Assembly: GCF_018282115.1 (NCBI RefSeq)
Contig: NZ_CP054306.1
Coordinates: forward strand, 682,001 to 746,000
Source: Synechocystis sp. PCC 7338
GTDB taxonomy: Bacteria; Cyanobacteriota; Cyanobacteriia; Cyanobacteriales; Microcystaceae
DNA: 64,000 nt
Direction: 5' to 3'
Shown here: in pieces, positions 1 to 9,234 of the stretch
How the letters are laid out: the number at the start of each line of letters is the position of its first letter
Numbering within the stretch: position 1 is the stretch's first letter
Notes under the pieces: model-generated
The model's input: the letters and a program-made list of their open reading frames with translations, nothing else
Database searches by the model: none
Told to the model about the DNA's origin: nothing
Program-made: the position numbers and the translations under genes

Positions 1-570
1 TCTGCCACTGGGTTAACGCAACCCAAGGTGTTGGAAATGTGAACAACAGTGACTAGCTTAGTCTTTCCAGAAAGTAGGGTTTTAAATTGCTCTAAGTTAA
101 AGCCTTCGGCCTCGTCTAATTGGACAAATTTCAGCACCGCCCCAGTTTTGGCCGCCACCATTTGCCAAGGTACTAAATTGCTGTGGTGTTCCATCACCGT
201 GGCGATAATTTCATCCCCTGCCTGGAGGTTATTCATGCCCCAACTATAGGCCACCAAATTAATCGCTTCCGTGGCGTTACGGGTGTAAACAATTTCCCTT
301 GGCGATCGGGCATTAATAAATTTAGCGACCTTGCCGCGTACTGCTTCATAGGCATCGGTGGCCCGCACACTCAGCTGATGGGCTCCCCGGTGGACATTAG
401 CATTATCGTTTTCGTAATAGTGCCTTAATTTTTCCAACACTGCCCGGGGTTTTTGTGAAGTGGCGGCATTGTCCAAATACACCAGGGGATGACCATTAAT
501 TTCCTGATTTAAAATAGGGAAATCCTGGCGGACAGTGGCAGCAAGGCTGGGGATTTGTAGGGCGAGCATG
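1..570 (-). CDS. sufS: cysteine desulfurase SufS, N-terminal part (runs off the window)
   Basis: N-terminal 190 residues of a group II cysteine desulfurase, the PLP enzyme that takes sulfur from cysteine for Fe-S cluster assembly. The translation begins [20 protein letters not shown] and has the family's [11 protein letters not shown] segment and the [14 protein letters not shown] stretch around the PLP-stacking His. The PLP lysine and the persulfide cysteine lie beyond position 1 and cannot be checked. It is the last gene of sufB-C-D-S, 66 bp after sufD, and is expected to share the sufB promoter. Identity is well supported by sequence and operon position. Confidence 0.93.
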
Positions 571-636
571 GTTTAACAATCAAACAACACTAAGGCTAAC
601 GAAAAAAATCAACTAAAATATCGATTTTCTGACTGA

Positions 637-1998
637 CTAAATAGTCCGACAGGAAATGCATTGCCGCAGACGTCCTTGCAAAGAGGGTAAGAGAATTTGA
701 TCCAGAATTTCTCCAGCAAAGGCATCAATTAACAAATGGCGGGCATCGTAATCATTTAAGCCTCGACTGCGGAGATAAAAAACTTCGTCGGCTTCCAATT
801 GACTGATGGTGGCACCGTGGGAACATTTAACGTTATCGGCGGTGATTTGTAGCTCTGGTTTTGTATTGATGCGAGCCTTGGGGGACAGTACTAAGTTACG
901 ATTTAATTGTTGAGCATTGGTTAGTTGGGCCGCCTGGGGCACTAAAACTTTGCCGCTGAAAACTGCCTGGGAATATTCATCCACAATACATTTATGGAGT
1001 TGATTGGTCACCCCATGGAGATAATTTAAAGCCATACTACTATGGGTGTCGCTCACCTGCCGGCCGGCTAGGGTAGTCAAGGCCAAAAATTCGGTCTCCG
1101 TGGCTTCTCCCTGTTGGGTCATGGCCAAATTATGGCGGGATAGTTTTGCCCCCAAATTAACATCAATTAATTGGTAACGACTTTGTTTTTCCTGGGCGAT
1201 CGCCGTGGTGGCAATGTGGAAGCTATCACCGGAATCTCGTTGGTTACGGATATGGGTGACCTGGGCATTTTCCCCTACGTAAATTTCGCTAACGATGTTG
1301 TTAAAGTAGGGTTGTTGCTGCGGGCGATCAGTGCAGTTTGTGCTAATAGCTCCGTAGGATTCGGCTATAACTAATTTGGCATTATCTTCAACTACTACTA
1401 ATAATCGGGGTTGTACCAAGATGGGGGTGGGATCAACCACCGTTAAAAATAAACAGTGGATAGGGGGTGCTAGTTCCACATTGCTGGGAATCCAAACTAC
1501 CGCACTATCCTTTAGTCCGACAGTGTTAAGGTTACTAAAAACTTCCTTGCCATCTGTTTGTTTGCCTAAATAATTAGCCAACTTTTCCCTTTGATGTGAG
1601 GACAGATTAGTCCAAGGTTGACAGGTAATGGTGGCAGGCAAACCATCGGTATTGGACAATTCCGCCGCAAAAAAGCCATTGACAAATACCAGGCGACTTT
1701 GACTTAGTTCTGGTAAATAGAAATTTTCCGCCGCCGCTACGTCGAGGTTAACTTTGCTGGGGGGCACAAAATCAACTGCTTTGAGCTCAGTTAGATCCGT
1801 AAATTGCCATTCTTCATCCCGCTTCTGGGGCAACCGTAAACCATCCAACACATTAGCTGCACCTTGTTGTTTTTCCACCAAAATGGAGTCCATAGTCTCC
1901 GGGGCCATAGCTTGCCGCTTGAGGGCTTGTAGCTGTTGATCTATTTCTGTCTGGTGAACTTTTTGAATTAGGGCATTGGCTAGAATGGCGGCGGTCAT
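637..1998 (-). CDS. sufD: Fe-S cluster assembly scaffold protein SufD
   Basis: 453-residue SufD, which forms the SufB-SufC2-SufD scaffold on which nascent Fe-S clusters are built in the cytosol. The C-terminal SufB/SufD core is visible, with NVKCSHGATISQLEADEVFYLRSRGL near residues 385-412; the family keeps a conserved Cys/His here (KCSHG). The N-terminal region (KRDEEWQFTDL) is the typical SufD lead-in. It lies between sufC (123 bp upstream) and sufS on the same strand. Length is normal and there are no internal stops. Confidence 0.96.
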   Translation of the reverse strand: MTAAILANALIQKVHQTEIDQQLQALKRQAMAPETMDSILVEKQQGAANVLDGLRLPQKRDEEWQFTDLTELKAVDFVPPSKVNLDVAAAENFYLPELSQSRLVFVNGFFAAELSNTDGLPATITCQPWTNLSSHQREKLANYLGKQTDGKEVFSNLNTVGLKDSAVVWIPSNVELAPPIHCLFLTVVDPTPILVQPRLLVVVEDNAKLVIAESYGAISTNCTDRPQQQPYFNNIVSEIYVGENAQVTHIRNQRDSGDSFHIATTAIAQEKQSRYQLIDVNLGAKLSRHNLAMTQQGEATETEFLALTTLAGRQVSDTHSSMALNYLHGVTNQLHKCIVDEYSQAVFSGKVLVPQAAQLTNAQQLNRNLVLSPKARINTKPELQITADNVKCSHGATISQLEADEVFYLRSRGLNDYDARHLLIDAFAGEILDQILLPSLQGRLRQCISCRTI

Positions 1999-2121
1999 GG
2001 GCAGTATCCTTGGGGATGGGCAAAGTGGATTAATTTGATTAGTCAGTAGCTAAAGTTGTCTAATAATAGCTAGCGATCAGTTGATTCGTTTGGGGTAGAA
2101 TAACCAACCTCAAACAGGAAA

Positions 2122-2892
2122 TTAAATGGCAGCTAAAACCTGTTCATCAAGGAAATCGTAGCCTTTATCTTCTAATTCTAGGGCTAATTCCTTGCCTCCA
2201 CTCATGACAATTTTACCGTCATACATTACATGGATGTGGTCGGGAACAATGTAATTGAGCAACCGTTGATAATGGGTAATAACCAGGGTGGCATTATCAG
2301 GATTTTTAAGAAAGTTGACCCCCTCAGAAACAATGCGGAGTGCATCAATATCTAGGCCGGAATCGATTTCATCCAAAATGGATAGGGTCGGCTCCAGGAT
2401 AGCCATCTGCAAAATTTCATTACGCTTCTTTTCTCCTCCGGAAAACCCTTCATTTAAACTGCGTTCCAGAAAAGCAGGATTCATTTTCACCACATCCAAT
2501 TTTTCTTGGATTAGGTCTTCAAAGTCAAAAGTGTCTAATTCTTCCAAACCCAAATGTTTACGTTTGGCGTTATAGGCAATGCGGAGAAAATCTAAATTAC
2601 TGACGCCGGGAATTTCCAAAGGATATTGAAAGGCAAGAAAAATACCAGCCAAAGCCCTTTCGTGGGGTTCTAAGGCCGACAAATCTTGCCCTTGATAAAT
2701 AACTTCACCGTCGGTGATTTCATAGTCGGGATGCCCAGTAATTACCTTGGAAAGGGTACTTTTGCCGGAACCGTTGCGCCCCATGATGGCGTGGACTTCC
2801 CCTGCTTTAATTTCTAAGTTAACTCCCTTGAGAATTTGATTTCCATCAACGGAGGCAGCCAAATTTTTAATGGAAAGAACAGTCTGGCTCAT
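2122..2892 (-). CDS. sufC: Fe-S assembly ATPase SufC
   Basis: 256-residue ABC-type ATPase that drives the conformational cycle of the SufBC2D scaffold. Visible motifs are Walker [10 protein letters not shown] (about residues 38-46), the signature [11 protein letters not shown] (about 149-159), Walker [11 protein letters not shown] (about 172-181) and a switch His in VITHYQR. The DEIDSG form after Walker B is usual in SufC. It has no membrane partner, consistent with the soluble Suf complex. It is the second gene of the operon, 142 bp after sufB. Confidence 0.97.
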   Translation of the reverse strand: MSQTVLSIKNLAASVDGNQILKGVNLEIKAGEVHAIMGRNGSGKSTLSKVITGHPDYEITDGEVIYQGQDLSALEPHERALAGIFLAFQYPLEIPGVSNLDFLRIAYNAKRKHLGLEELDTFDFEDLIQEKLDVVKMNPAFLERSLNEGFSGGEKKRNEILQMAILEPTLSILDEIDSGLDIDALRIVSEGVNFLKNPDNATLVITHYQRLLNYIVPDHIHVMYDGKIVMSGGKELALELEDKGYDFLDEQVLAAI

Positions 2893-3034
2893 GAATTAAT
2901 TTGGTTAAGTAGTTGAGTGGTAAAAATAGATTGGGGGCAAAGAAAGTTTGTTTTTTTGATTAAAACAATGGGTCAGAACCGGGGGTCTTGGCCGGGACAA
3001 TTTGGTATTAACTGTCCCTAACCAAAAGACTTGT

Positions 3035-4477
3035 TTAACCCACAGTACCTTCTAGTTTGAGGCTCAATAATTTGTCGGCTTCCGCCGCAAACTCCATCGG
3101 TAGTTCGTTGAGCACATCTTTGCAGAACCCGCTGACTAGCATGGACACTGCATCTTCCTCAGAAATCCCCCGTTGGGCAAAGTAGAAGAGTTGATCCTCA
3201 CCAATTTTGGAAGTGGAGGCTTCATGTTCCACCTTAGCGGTGTTATTATCCACCTGGATGTAGGGGAAAGTGTTAGCCGCCGCCCGATCGCCAATGAGCA
3301 TGGAATCGCATTGGGAGTAATTGCGAGCGCCCTGGGCTTTGGGTCCCATTTTCACCAAACCCCGATAACTGTTGGCGGAATTACCAGCAGAAATACCTTT
3401 GGAAATAATGGTGCTACGGGTGTTTTTGCCGATGTGAATCATCTTGGTGCCCGTATCAGCTTGTTGCTTGTTGTTAGTTAAAGCAATGGAATAAAATTCC
3501 CCAACGGAATTATCACCCACCAGTACACAACTGGGATATTTCCAGGTGATGGCAGAACCAGTTTCCACCTGGGTCCAGGAAATCTTTGAATTAACGCCTT
3601 TGCATAGACCCCGCTTAGTCACAAAGTTGTAAATTCCCCCTTTGCCGTTTTCATCGCCGGCATACCAGTTTTGCACAGTGGAATACTTAATATCAGCATT
3701 ATCCAGGGCCACTAACTCCACGACGGCGGCATGGAGTTGGTTGCTATCGTACATGGGCGCTGTACAACCTTCCAAATAGCTAACGGAAGCCCCTTCTTCG
3801 GCAATAATTAATGTCCGTTCAAACTGCCCTGTATCCCCATTATTAATGCGGAAATAGGTGGATAATTCCATGGGACATTTCACGCCTTTGGGAATAAAGA
3901 CAAAGGAGCCATCACTAAATACAGCGGCATTTAAGGCGGCAAAGAAATTATCGGCGGTGGGTACCACACTGCCCAAATATTTCTGCACCAGATCAGGGTA
4001 CTCCTGTAATGCTTCAGAAATGGAACAGAAAATTACCCCATCTTCCGCTAGCTTTTCCTTAAAAGTTGTTCCAATGGAAACACTGTCAAAAATGGCATCC
4101 ACCGCCACGTTACTTAAACGTTTTTGCTCCGATAGGGGAATGCCCAACTTCTCAAAAGTTTCCAACAAAGCGGGGTCCACCTCGTCTAAGCTTTCTAGTT
4201 TTTTCTTACTTTGCTTAGGGGCGGAGTAGTAAATAATATTTTGGTAATCAATGGAGGGATAGCTCACCGCTGGCCAAGTGGGTTCCGCCATGGTCAACCA
4301 ATGACGGTAGGCCCGCAGGCGAAAATCCAACATGAATTCTGGCTCATTCTTCTTAGCAGAAATGAGTCGCACCACGTCTTCACTCAGACCACGGGGGATA
4401 GCATCCGCTTCAATGTCGGTGATAAAGCCATATTTGTAGGGTTGGTTGACCAGGTTTTTAACGGTGGTGGAACTCAT
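3035..4477 (-). CDS. sufB: Fe-S cluster assembly scaffold protein SufB
   Basis: 480-residue SufB, the main scaffold subunit that receives sulfur and iron. The family landmarks are all present: the [20 protein letters not shown] stretch, the [19 protein letters not shown] segment, and the C-terminal [19 protein letters not shown]. It is the first gene of the suf operon. The ATG at 4477 is followed upstream by a 333-bp divergent regulatory region shared with sufR that holds two SufR boxes. In PCC 6803 the homologous genes are slr0074-slr0077 (established knowledge). Confidence 0.97.
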   Translation of the reverse strand: MSSTTVKNLVNQPYKYGFITDIEADAIPRGLSEDVVRLISAKKNEPEFMLDFRLRAYRHWLTMAEPTWPAVSYPSIDYQNIIYYSAPKQSKKKLESLDEVDPALLETFEKLGIPLSEQKRLSNVAVDAIFDSVSIGTTFKEKLAEDGVIFCSISEALQEYPDLVQKYLGSVVPTADNFFAALNAAVFSDGSFVFIPKGVKCPMELSTYFRINNGDTGQFERTLIIAEEGASVSYLEGCTAPMYDSNQLHAAVVELVALDNADIKYSTVQNWYAGDENGKGGIYNFVTKRGLCKGVNSKISWTQVETGSAITWKYPSCVLVGDNSVGEFYSIALTNNKQQADTGTKMIHIGKNTRSTIISKGISAGNSANSYRGLVKMGPKAQGARNYSQCDSMLIGDRAAANTFPYIQVDNNTAKVEHEASTSKIGEDQLFYFAQRGISEEDAVSMLVSGFCKDVLNELPMEFAAEADKLLSLKLEGTVG

Positions 4478-4574
4478 CGAATGCAGTGTTCTCCGGGGAA
4501 TTCAGATAGGTAACTGCCTAGGGCAAGGTAGATTGGCAGTGGAACGGAATAAATCTCAAGGAATGAACCTTAAA

Positions 4575-4588
4575 CAACTTATTTGTTG
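4575..4588. promoter_or_regulatory. SufR operator box 1 (CAAC-N6-GTTG)
   Basis: Perfect inverted repeat CAAC-TTATTT-GTTG in the divergent sufB/sufR region, 97 bp upstream of the sufB start. SufR of Synechocystis is reported to bind CAAC-N6-GTTG repeats here and to repress sufBCDS. The sequence match is exact; binding in this strain is inferred. Confidence 0.88.
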
Positions 4589-4594
4589 TTTTAG

Positions 4595-4610
4595 TCTATT
4601 CTAGAATAGA
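4595..4610. repeat. 16-bp perfect palindrome between the SufR boxes
   Basis: TCTATTCTAGAATAGA reads the same on both strands and lies exactly between the two SufR boxes. It may contain promoter elements for the divergent genes or be a further protein-binding site. No function is assigned. Confidence 0.6.
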
Positions 4611-4614
4611 TTAG

Positions 4615-4628
4615 CAACCCAACTGTTG
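4615..4628. promoter_or_regulatory. SufR operator box 2 (CAAC-N6-GTTG)
   Basis: Second perfect CAAC-CCAACT-GTTG repeat, 26 bp downstream of the end of box 1 and 40 bp from its start. That is about four helical turns, so both boxes face the same side of the DNA. It lies 183 bp upstream of the sufR start. Confidence 0.88.
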
Positions 4629-4810
4629 TCAAAGTACCAAGACCAAGGTCGGTGATCCTGCGGGAAGTCCCTTGGCCATGGGCCAGGGTTAACCAATTGA
4701 CAACTACCCGACAGTTAATTTGAGCAATCATGCTTAGGATGGGGTTGTCCATTTAGTTTACTGGACTGCCACCGCATCGGTTTCAAAATTTCCCTCTCCT
4801 GTTGTTGACC

Positions 4811-5461
4811 ATGACCATCAGTTCTTCCCACTCCACCAAAGAAGATATTCTGCGCTATCTCCTCAAAGAAGGGCAAGGATCGGCGATCGCCATGGCGGAA
4901 GAGTTGGGCATTAGTCCCCAGGCCATGCGTAAGCACCTAAAAGATTTGGAAAGTGATGGCTTAATTGAGCATCAACAGGAAAGACAGGGCATGGGCAGAC
5001 CCCAATTCCTCTACCAACTAAGCAAGCAGGGACGGGAACAATTTCCCCAACGTTACGGAGAATTTGCCCTTTCTTTTATCGACTCCCTGGTGGAAACAGT
5101 GGGGGAAGAGCAGTTGGGGGCAGTGTTGAAAAAACAATGGCAACGGAAAGCGGAAGCCTACCGTCAACAAATTGGCCAGGGTTCCTTGGCCAAAAGGGTA
5201 CATAAACTGGTGGAGCTACGGCGTCAGGAAGGTTATATGGCGGAACTCCATCCCCTCTCGGTGGAGCAGTCGGAAAAATTCATTTTGTCTGAGCATCACT
5301 GTGCGATCGCTGACGTGGCCGAATCCTATCCCACCGTTTGTGGTCATGAGTTGGAAATGTTTGCCGCTATTCTGCCGGACTGTGCCATCGAAAGAACCCA
5401 TTGGCTCAATGACGGGGAACACACCTGTGGCTATTTGATCGAGTCTAAAGTCCTGGATTAA
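4811..5461 (+). CDS. sufR: Suf operon repressor SufR
   Basis: 216-residue Fe-S-responsive regulator that represses the divergent suf operon. The N-terminal winged helix-turn-helix is seen in EDILRYLLKEGQGSAIAMAE and ISPQAMRKHLKDLESDGLI. The C-terminal half carries four cysteines (in EHHCAIAD, YPTVCGHE, LPDCAIE and HTCGYL), suited to a [4Fe-4S] cluster. The ATG at 4811 was chosen over TTG codons at 4802 and 4805, giving the usual N-terminus MTISSSHSTKEDIL. The stop overlaps that of the convergent Hpt gene by four bases. Confidence 0.95.
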   Translation: MTISSSHSTKEDILRYLLKEGQGSAIAMAEELGISPQAMRKHLKDLESDGLIEHQQERQGMGRPQFLYQLSKQGREQFPQRYGEFALSFIDSLVETVGEEQLGAVLKKQWQRKAEAYRQQIGQGSLAKRVHKLVELRRQEGYMAELHPLSVEQSEKFILSEHHCAIADVAESYPTVCGHELEMFAAILPDCAIERTHWLNDGEHTCGYLIESKVLD

Positions 5462-6414
5462 TGGGAGGCAGAAAGATTTTTGATTAGTTGGCGCAGTTGA
5501 CTTTCATTAAACACCTTCATCAGGATGTTGGCCGCCGCCGTCGGTTCCGCTGGAATGAGAACTTGGGCCACGTGGCTAGAGGCCAATTGTTTAAGACCAT
5601 CGCTGACCCGGATGTTTTCTGGTTTGGCCAACGTAAAACAGTCATAGCCCTGTTTCAGATCCTTTAACACCACCGGGGCCAAAGTGCGGTAGGAATGCAA
5701 TGGATTGGCGATCGCCTGTTTACTGAGGGAGAGCAAATGTTGCCAATTTTCCTGCTTGGGAGCTAAGCGACCCAAACGGGTGCAATATTCTTGCAGTTTC
5801 TCCCGGGAAGTGGCCGATGGCTCCTGCTTAAACAACTGCAACATTTTGTGCAACAGGGCTTTAATTTCTTCCGGTACATCGCTCTCATTAAATGTACCCG
5901 CATTGGTGGACTTAGCCGCCATGGTCTGGGTTGAGGTGGCCGTGGCACTACCCTGGGTGAGGAGATAATTGAGATAATTCTGTAACTCTTCAAACTGGTG
6001 GGAAGCTCCATCCACAATGGAATCGGCCTCCTCAGGTTGGAGCCCGGTGGGACTTTGGAGCTTTTCCACCAAGTCCTGCAAGACATCGTAGCCGTTGAGA
6101 AATAGGGACTCCAACTTTTGGTCTACAGGTAATTGATGTTCCTTCAACACCTTGAATGCATCTTCCAGGCGGTGGGCAGTTTTTTGAATGCTGGTGTAGC
6201 CCAACATAGCCGCTCCCCCCTTAACGGAATGGGCCGCCCGAAACATCTCGTTGACCTGTTCCGAGTCCCGCACCACCTTACCCAGGTCAAGGATGCCCCG
6301 TTCTAGGGTTTCCAAATGTTCCTGAGCTTCTTCGATAAAATAGCCGAGGATTTTCTGCTGATCCAAGGTCGTACCCTCAAATTTGGATGGCCATCCCCTT
6401 AGCATACCGCCCAT
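5458..6414 (-). CDS. Hpt-domain phosphotransfer protein (CheA N-terminus-like, Hik36-type)
   Basis: 318 residues with an N-terminal histidine phosphotransfer domain (about residues 20-120). The phospho-acceptor His lies in AAHSVKGGAAML. The rest has a second helical region but no HATPase_c kinase domain, so this is a phosphorelay component, not a kinase. It resembles the stand-alone CheA-like protein Slr0073 (Hik36) of PCC 6803, annotated there as part of a taxis-type system. The partner kinase and regulator are not in the window. The start could be Met1 or Met4 (LRGWPSKFEG follows). Confidence 0.8.
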   Translation of the reverse strand: MGGMLRGWPSKFEGTTLDQQKILGYFIEEAQEHLETLERGILDLGKVVRDSEQVNEMFRAAHSVKGGAAMLGYTSIQKTAHRLEDAFKVLKEHQLPVDQKLESLFLNGYDVLQDLVEKLQSPTGLQPEEADSIVDGASHQFEELQNYLNYLLTQGSATATSTQTMAAKSTNAGTFNESDVPEEIKALLHKMLQLFKQEPSATSREKLQEYCTRLGRLAPKQENWQHLLSLSKQAIANPLHSYRTLAPVVLKDLKQGYDCFTLAKPENIRVSDGLKQLASSHVAQVLIPAEPTAAANILMKVFNESQLRQLIKNLSASH

Positions 6415-6610
6415 AGACTAAATAAAACAACGAACTTAGTAAGCGTTAACTTTAGTCCAAAAAACGACTCAGGAGATCGTCTGAGTAAGATGATTTATAT
6501 CTTATACGGCTAGAGCAAATTTTAGCCCCAACGGTGTTTGTCTGTGGGAAAAGTTTTTTGTCAACAACTTACAACAATTTCGTCTAAATTAGTCCAACGG
6601 AGAGCCGCCA

Positions 6611-7405
6611 TCAATCCACGACGCCGAGGGGATGTTGACAGGGCACCCCGATCGCCCGAGGAAAATCATTGGGAGTGGATTTCTCCTTAGTCAGATAAAT
6701 GAAATGTCGTTGGGCCCCACTCCATGGGGTGACAACCGCCACCGTAGCAGTGACCTTGCCCCCTAACAAGGCGCTGGCCTGCTCTAGCTGTGCCGCTTCA
6801 GCCGCAGACCATTGACCCCGGTAAAGCACCACTGTGCCCCCTACCTTCACCAGGGGGAGAGCATATTCCGCACAGACAGCCCCTTCCCCCACAGCCCGGA
6901 TTAAGGCCAAATCGTACTGGGCACGATGCTGGGATTGGTTTCCCACCGCTTCTGCCCTAGCCACCAGATAGGTCAAATTGGTTAAACCCAAACGGTGCCC
7001 CAACTCTTCCAGATAATTAATTTTCTTGCGGGTGGAATCCAACAGAGCCACGGACCACTGAGGCCACACCAGGGCCACGGGTAATCCAGGGAATCCTCCT
7101 CCGGTGCCAATGTCAACTACCCTTGCTTGGGGATAGGCACGACAATGATCCGACAATAAAACCCCCGCCAGGGAGTCCCAAAGATGTTTTTCCAAAAAGT
7201 CTAGGGGAGCGGTGATGCGGGTCAAATTCAAGCGAGCATTACCGGCCAAAACCCCTTGGTAGAGCTTGACCAGGGCCTGAATTTGCTCTCCGTCGGGTTG
7301 CCAAGCCAGGCCTGGGGGCCAACCTTCCAACCCCCGCCGAAACTCTTCTAAATCCCCCAGATCTGATGATAAATCGGGGTTATTTTTGTCTAGATTCAAT
7401 GACAC
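6611..7405 (-). CDS. rsmG: 16S rRNA (guanine-527-N7)-methyltransferase RsmG
   Basis: SAM-dependent methyltransferase of 16S rRNA, formerly GidB. The SAM-binding motif [17 protein letters not shown] and the upstream [20 protein letters not shown] are diagnostic. The longest open frame reaches 7579 but its first ~58 codons overlap the preceding gene in another frame and look unlike RsmG. The GTG at 7405 gives 264 residues, starts 17 bp after the upstream stop at 7422, and is preferred. Probably co-transcribed with coaD and the coiled-coil gene. Confidence 0.9.
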   Translation of the reverse strand: MSLNLDKNNPDLSSDLGDLEEFRRGLEGWPPGLAWQPDGEQIQALVKLYQGVLAGNARLNLTRITAPLDFLEKHLWDSLAGVLLSDHCRAYPQARVVDIGTGGGFPGLPVALVWPQWSVALLDSTRKKINYLEELGHRLGLTNLTYLVARAEAVGNQSQHRAQYDLALIRAVGEGAVCAEYALPLVKVGGTVVLYRGQWSAAEAAQLEQASALLGGKVTATVAVVTPWSGAQRHFIYLTKEKSTPNDFPRAIGVPCQHPLGVVD

Positions 7406-7421
7406 AGTAACTTCCCCCAGC

Positions 7422-8255
7422 TTAACGGGAACGACGGCGGGGGCGATCGCCTCGGGGAGTTTTGGGGCCAGGGGAAGGCGGCACTGTCGGTGTCGGTGTG
7501 GCCACGGGGGGGCGGTTGGTGATAGTGGCATTATGCTCAGCGGAGTTTTCGTACAGGATCTGACGGCTCTGGCTGACACTGCGCATCATTTGCCCCAATT
7601 CCCCTTCCAGGCGGCTCAACAGGCGATCGGCGTAAGTGTCCACGTCCCTCTGCATCTCAGTGGCTTCCTGTTCTGTTTGTTTTTGCAGGACTTCACATTC
7701 CTGCACCGTTTGCTGGCGAAACTGTTGGATTTCCTGGTGGGTAACCTGTTTGATTTGATCTAGTTCCCCCATGGTTTGGCGCCGGAGGGTGTCGCATTCT
7801 TGCTGGGTTTGCCTTTGCAGAGCTTCACATTCCTGTTGCACCTGGCGCTGGAGGGCATCGCAATCCTGTTGTATTTGGGCTTTGTATTGATCCGCTTCGT
7901 ATTGGGCCTTTTGGATAATGCCCGATTCGTCCTTAATGCGCTGGGCCTCCTGGTGGGCCATCTCAATCATTCGCTGGGCCTCTGCCTCCGCCCCCTGCAA
8001 AATTTGCTGTTCCCTTTCCAAAATGGCGATCGCCCGGTGCACCGCCCCTGGAATAAATTCAGCAATGACATCAATTTGATCCAGGATTTTCTCCTCATCC
8101 ACCACACTCCAGGCCGTTAGGGGGATATGGAAGCTGTCGTAGAGTAATTCTTGGAGTTCAGCTAATTGTTGTTGAATATCGAAATCCACCGTCTGACCGG
8201 GCACAACGGCGCTATTCTCAGTTACTTCGGGATTGGCACTCTCTCGGCGGGTCAT
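7422..8255 (-). CDS. coiled-coil protein, DivIVA-like cyanobacterial family
   Basis: 277 residues, specific function not recognised. A short N-terminal region ([25 protein letters not shown]) precedes a long coiled coil at about residues 75-230, rich in Gln and Glu. Within it a heptad-like block with the pattern QQECxxLxRQ occurs four times. The C-terminus is Pro/Thr/Arg-rich and probably disordered. Such proteins in cyanobacteria are often labelled DivIVA-like or cell-division related; that is inference. It lies between coaD and rsmG in one orientation. Confidence 0.75.
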   Translation of the reverse strand: MTRRESANPEVTENSAVVPGQTVDFDIQQQLAELQELLYDSFHIPLTAWSVVDEEKILDQIDVIAEFIPGAVHRAIAILEREQQILQGAEAEAQRMIEMAHQEAQRIKDESGIIQKAQYEADQYKAQIQQDCDALQRQVQQECEALQRQTQQECDTLRRQTMGELDQIKQVTHQEIQQFRQQTVQECEVLQKQTEQEATEMQRDVDTYADRLLSRLEGELGQMMRSVSQSRQILYENSAEHNATITNRPPVATPTPTVPPSPGPKTPRGDRPRRRSR

Positions 8256-8320
8256 AGGGTTATCTAGGCGCTTGACGGGGCAAATAGAACAAAATTTAAG
8301 ACAGTTTTAAGGCAATTTAT

Positions 8321-8800
8321 CTAGGGGGATGGGTAGGAAGAACAAATATCGGCCAAAATCGAGGGAGGAACGAGATGATCCACACTACCACCGAACTTGG
8401 CAATTTCTTTGACAATACTACTACTTAAAAAGCTATATTCCTTGGCAGTGGCCAAAAATACGGTTTCTACTCCGTCCCAAAGGGTTTGGTTGGTGTGGGC
8501 CATTTGTAACTCCTTCTCAAAGTCCGACAGGACCCGCAGACCCCGCAATAGCACCGTTGCTTGTTTTTGCTTGGCGTAGTCCACCGTCAGTCCATTGAAA
8601 CTATCAACGGTCACATTAGCCAGGTGTTGGGTGCAGTGGCGGATCTGCTCCAGTCGCTTTTCCACCGAAAATAAGGGTTGCTTGCTGGGATTACAGAGCA
8701 CGGCGACAATGATTTGCTCAAACAAACCACTACCCCGCTCAATAATGTCCAGATGACCGAGGGTAATAGGGTCAAAACTACCAGGATAAATAGCGATCAC
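8321..8800 (-). CDS. coaD: phosphopantetheine adenylyltransferase CoaD
   Basis: 159-residue enzyme making dephospho-CoA from 4'-phosphopantetheine and ATP, the penultimate step of coenzyme A synthesis. The nucleotidyltransferase signature [16 protein letters not shown] (with the TxGH motif) is at the N-terminus, and the C-terminal [13 protein letters not shown] matches the ISSTxVR-like motif. Length is normal. First gene of a likely three-gene unit, with only 65 bp to the next gene. Confidence 0.95.
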   Translation of the reverse strand: MIAIYPGSFDPITLGHLDIIERGSGLFEQIIVAVLCNPSKQPLFSVEKRLEQIRHCTQHLANVTVDSFNGLTVDYAKQKQATVLLRGLRVLSDFEKELQMAHTNQTLWDGVETVFLATAKEYSFLSSSIVKEIAKFGGSVDHLVPPSILADICSSYPSP

Positions 8801-9234
8801 AGCAAAAATTGTTGGAAAAAAAGTAAATTAAATCAAGAAAAATCGCCGATCAAGTAAGGGGAAAACCCTGGGCAAATTGGCTTCATTGTGGAGGGTGGCC
8901 GGCAAACATGCAACTCTTTCCGCGCAATAGCCACCAGAATCACCATGGTGTCTCCCCCAATTTTGTTAAGATACAGAGAAAATTCAATTTAGTTTTCCCT
9001 CTCTTTTATTACCTTAATTTTATTGGCTTAAGTTTTGTCATCCTTTCCTGGATATTAAAACTGGCAAGGGGATAATCACCAACGGCTGAGGGCAAACATA
9101 AACGGTTTAAACAATCAAGGTTTCCAGGGTGAATTTTTTTCCCGTGGGGAGCATAACCTATTACCTTGGCTAGTTTTGCCGTTGATTGTTGTGACAATCT
9201 CTTTACTTCCGCCCAATCTCCGTCGAGTCAAAAC
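8801..9234. other. intergenic region between coaD and cph2
   Basis: 434 bp between divergent genes. AT-rich around 8985-9060 and likely to contain promoters for both. Small open frames here (for example 9009-9197 on the minus strand) have no recognisable features. No RNA or repeat was recognised. Confidence 0.5.

Noticed and set aside
7406-7579. N-terminal extension of rsmG
   Set aside because: It overlaps the upstream coiled-coil gene in another frame and adds sequence foreign to RsmG.
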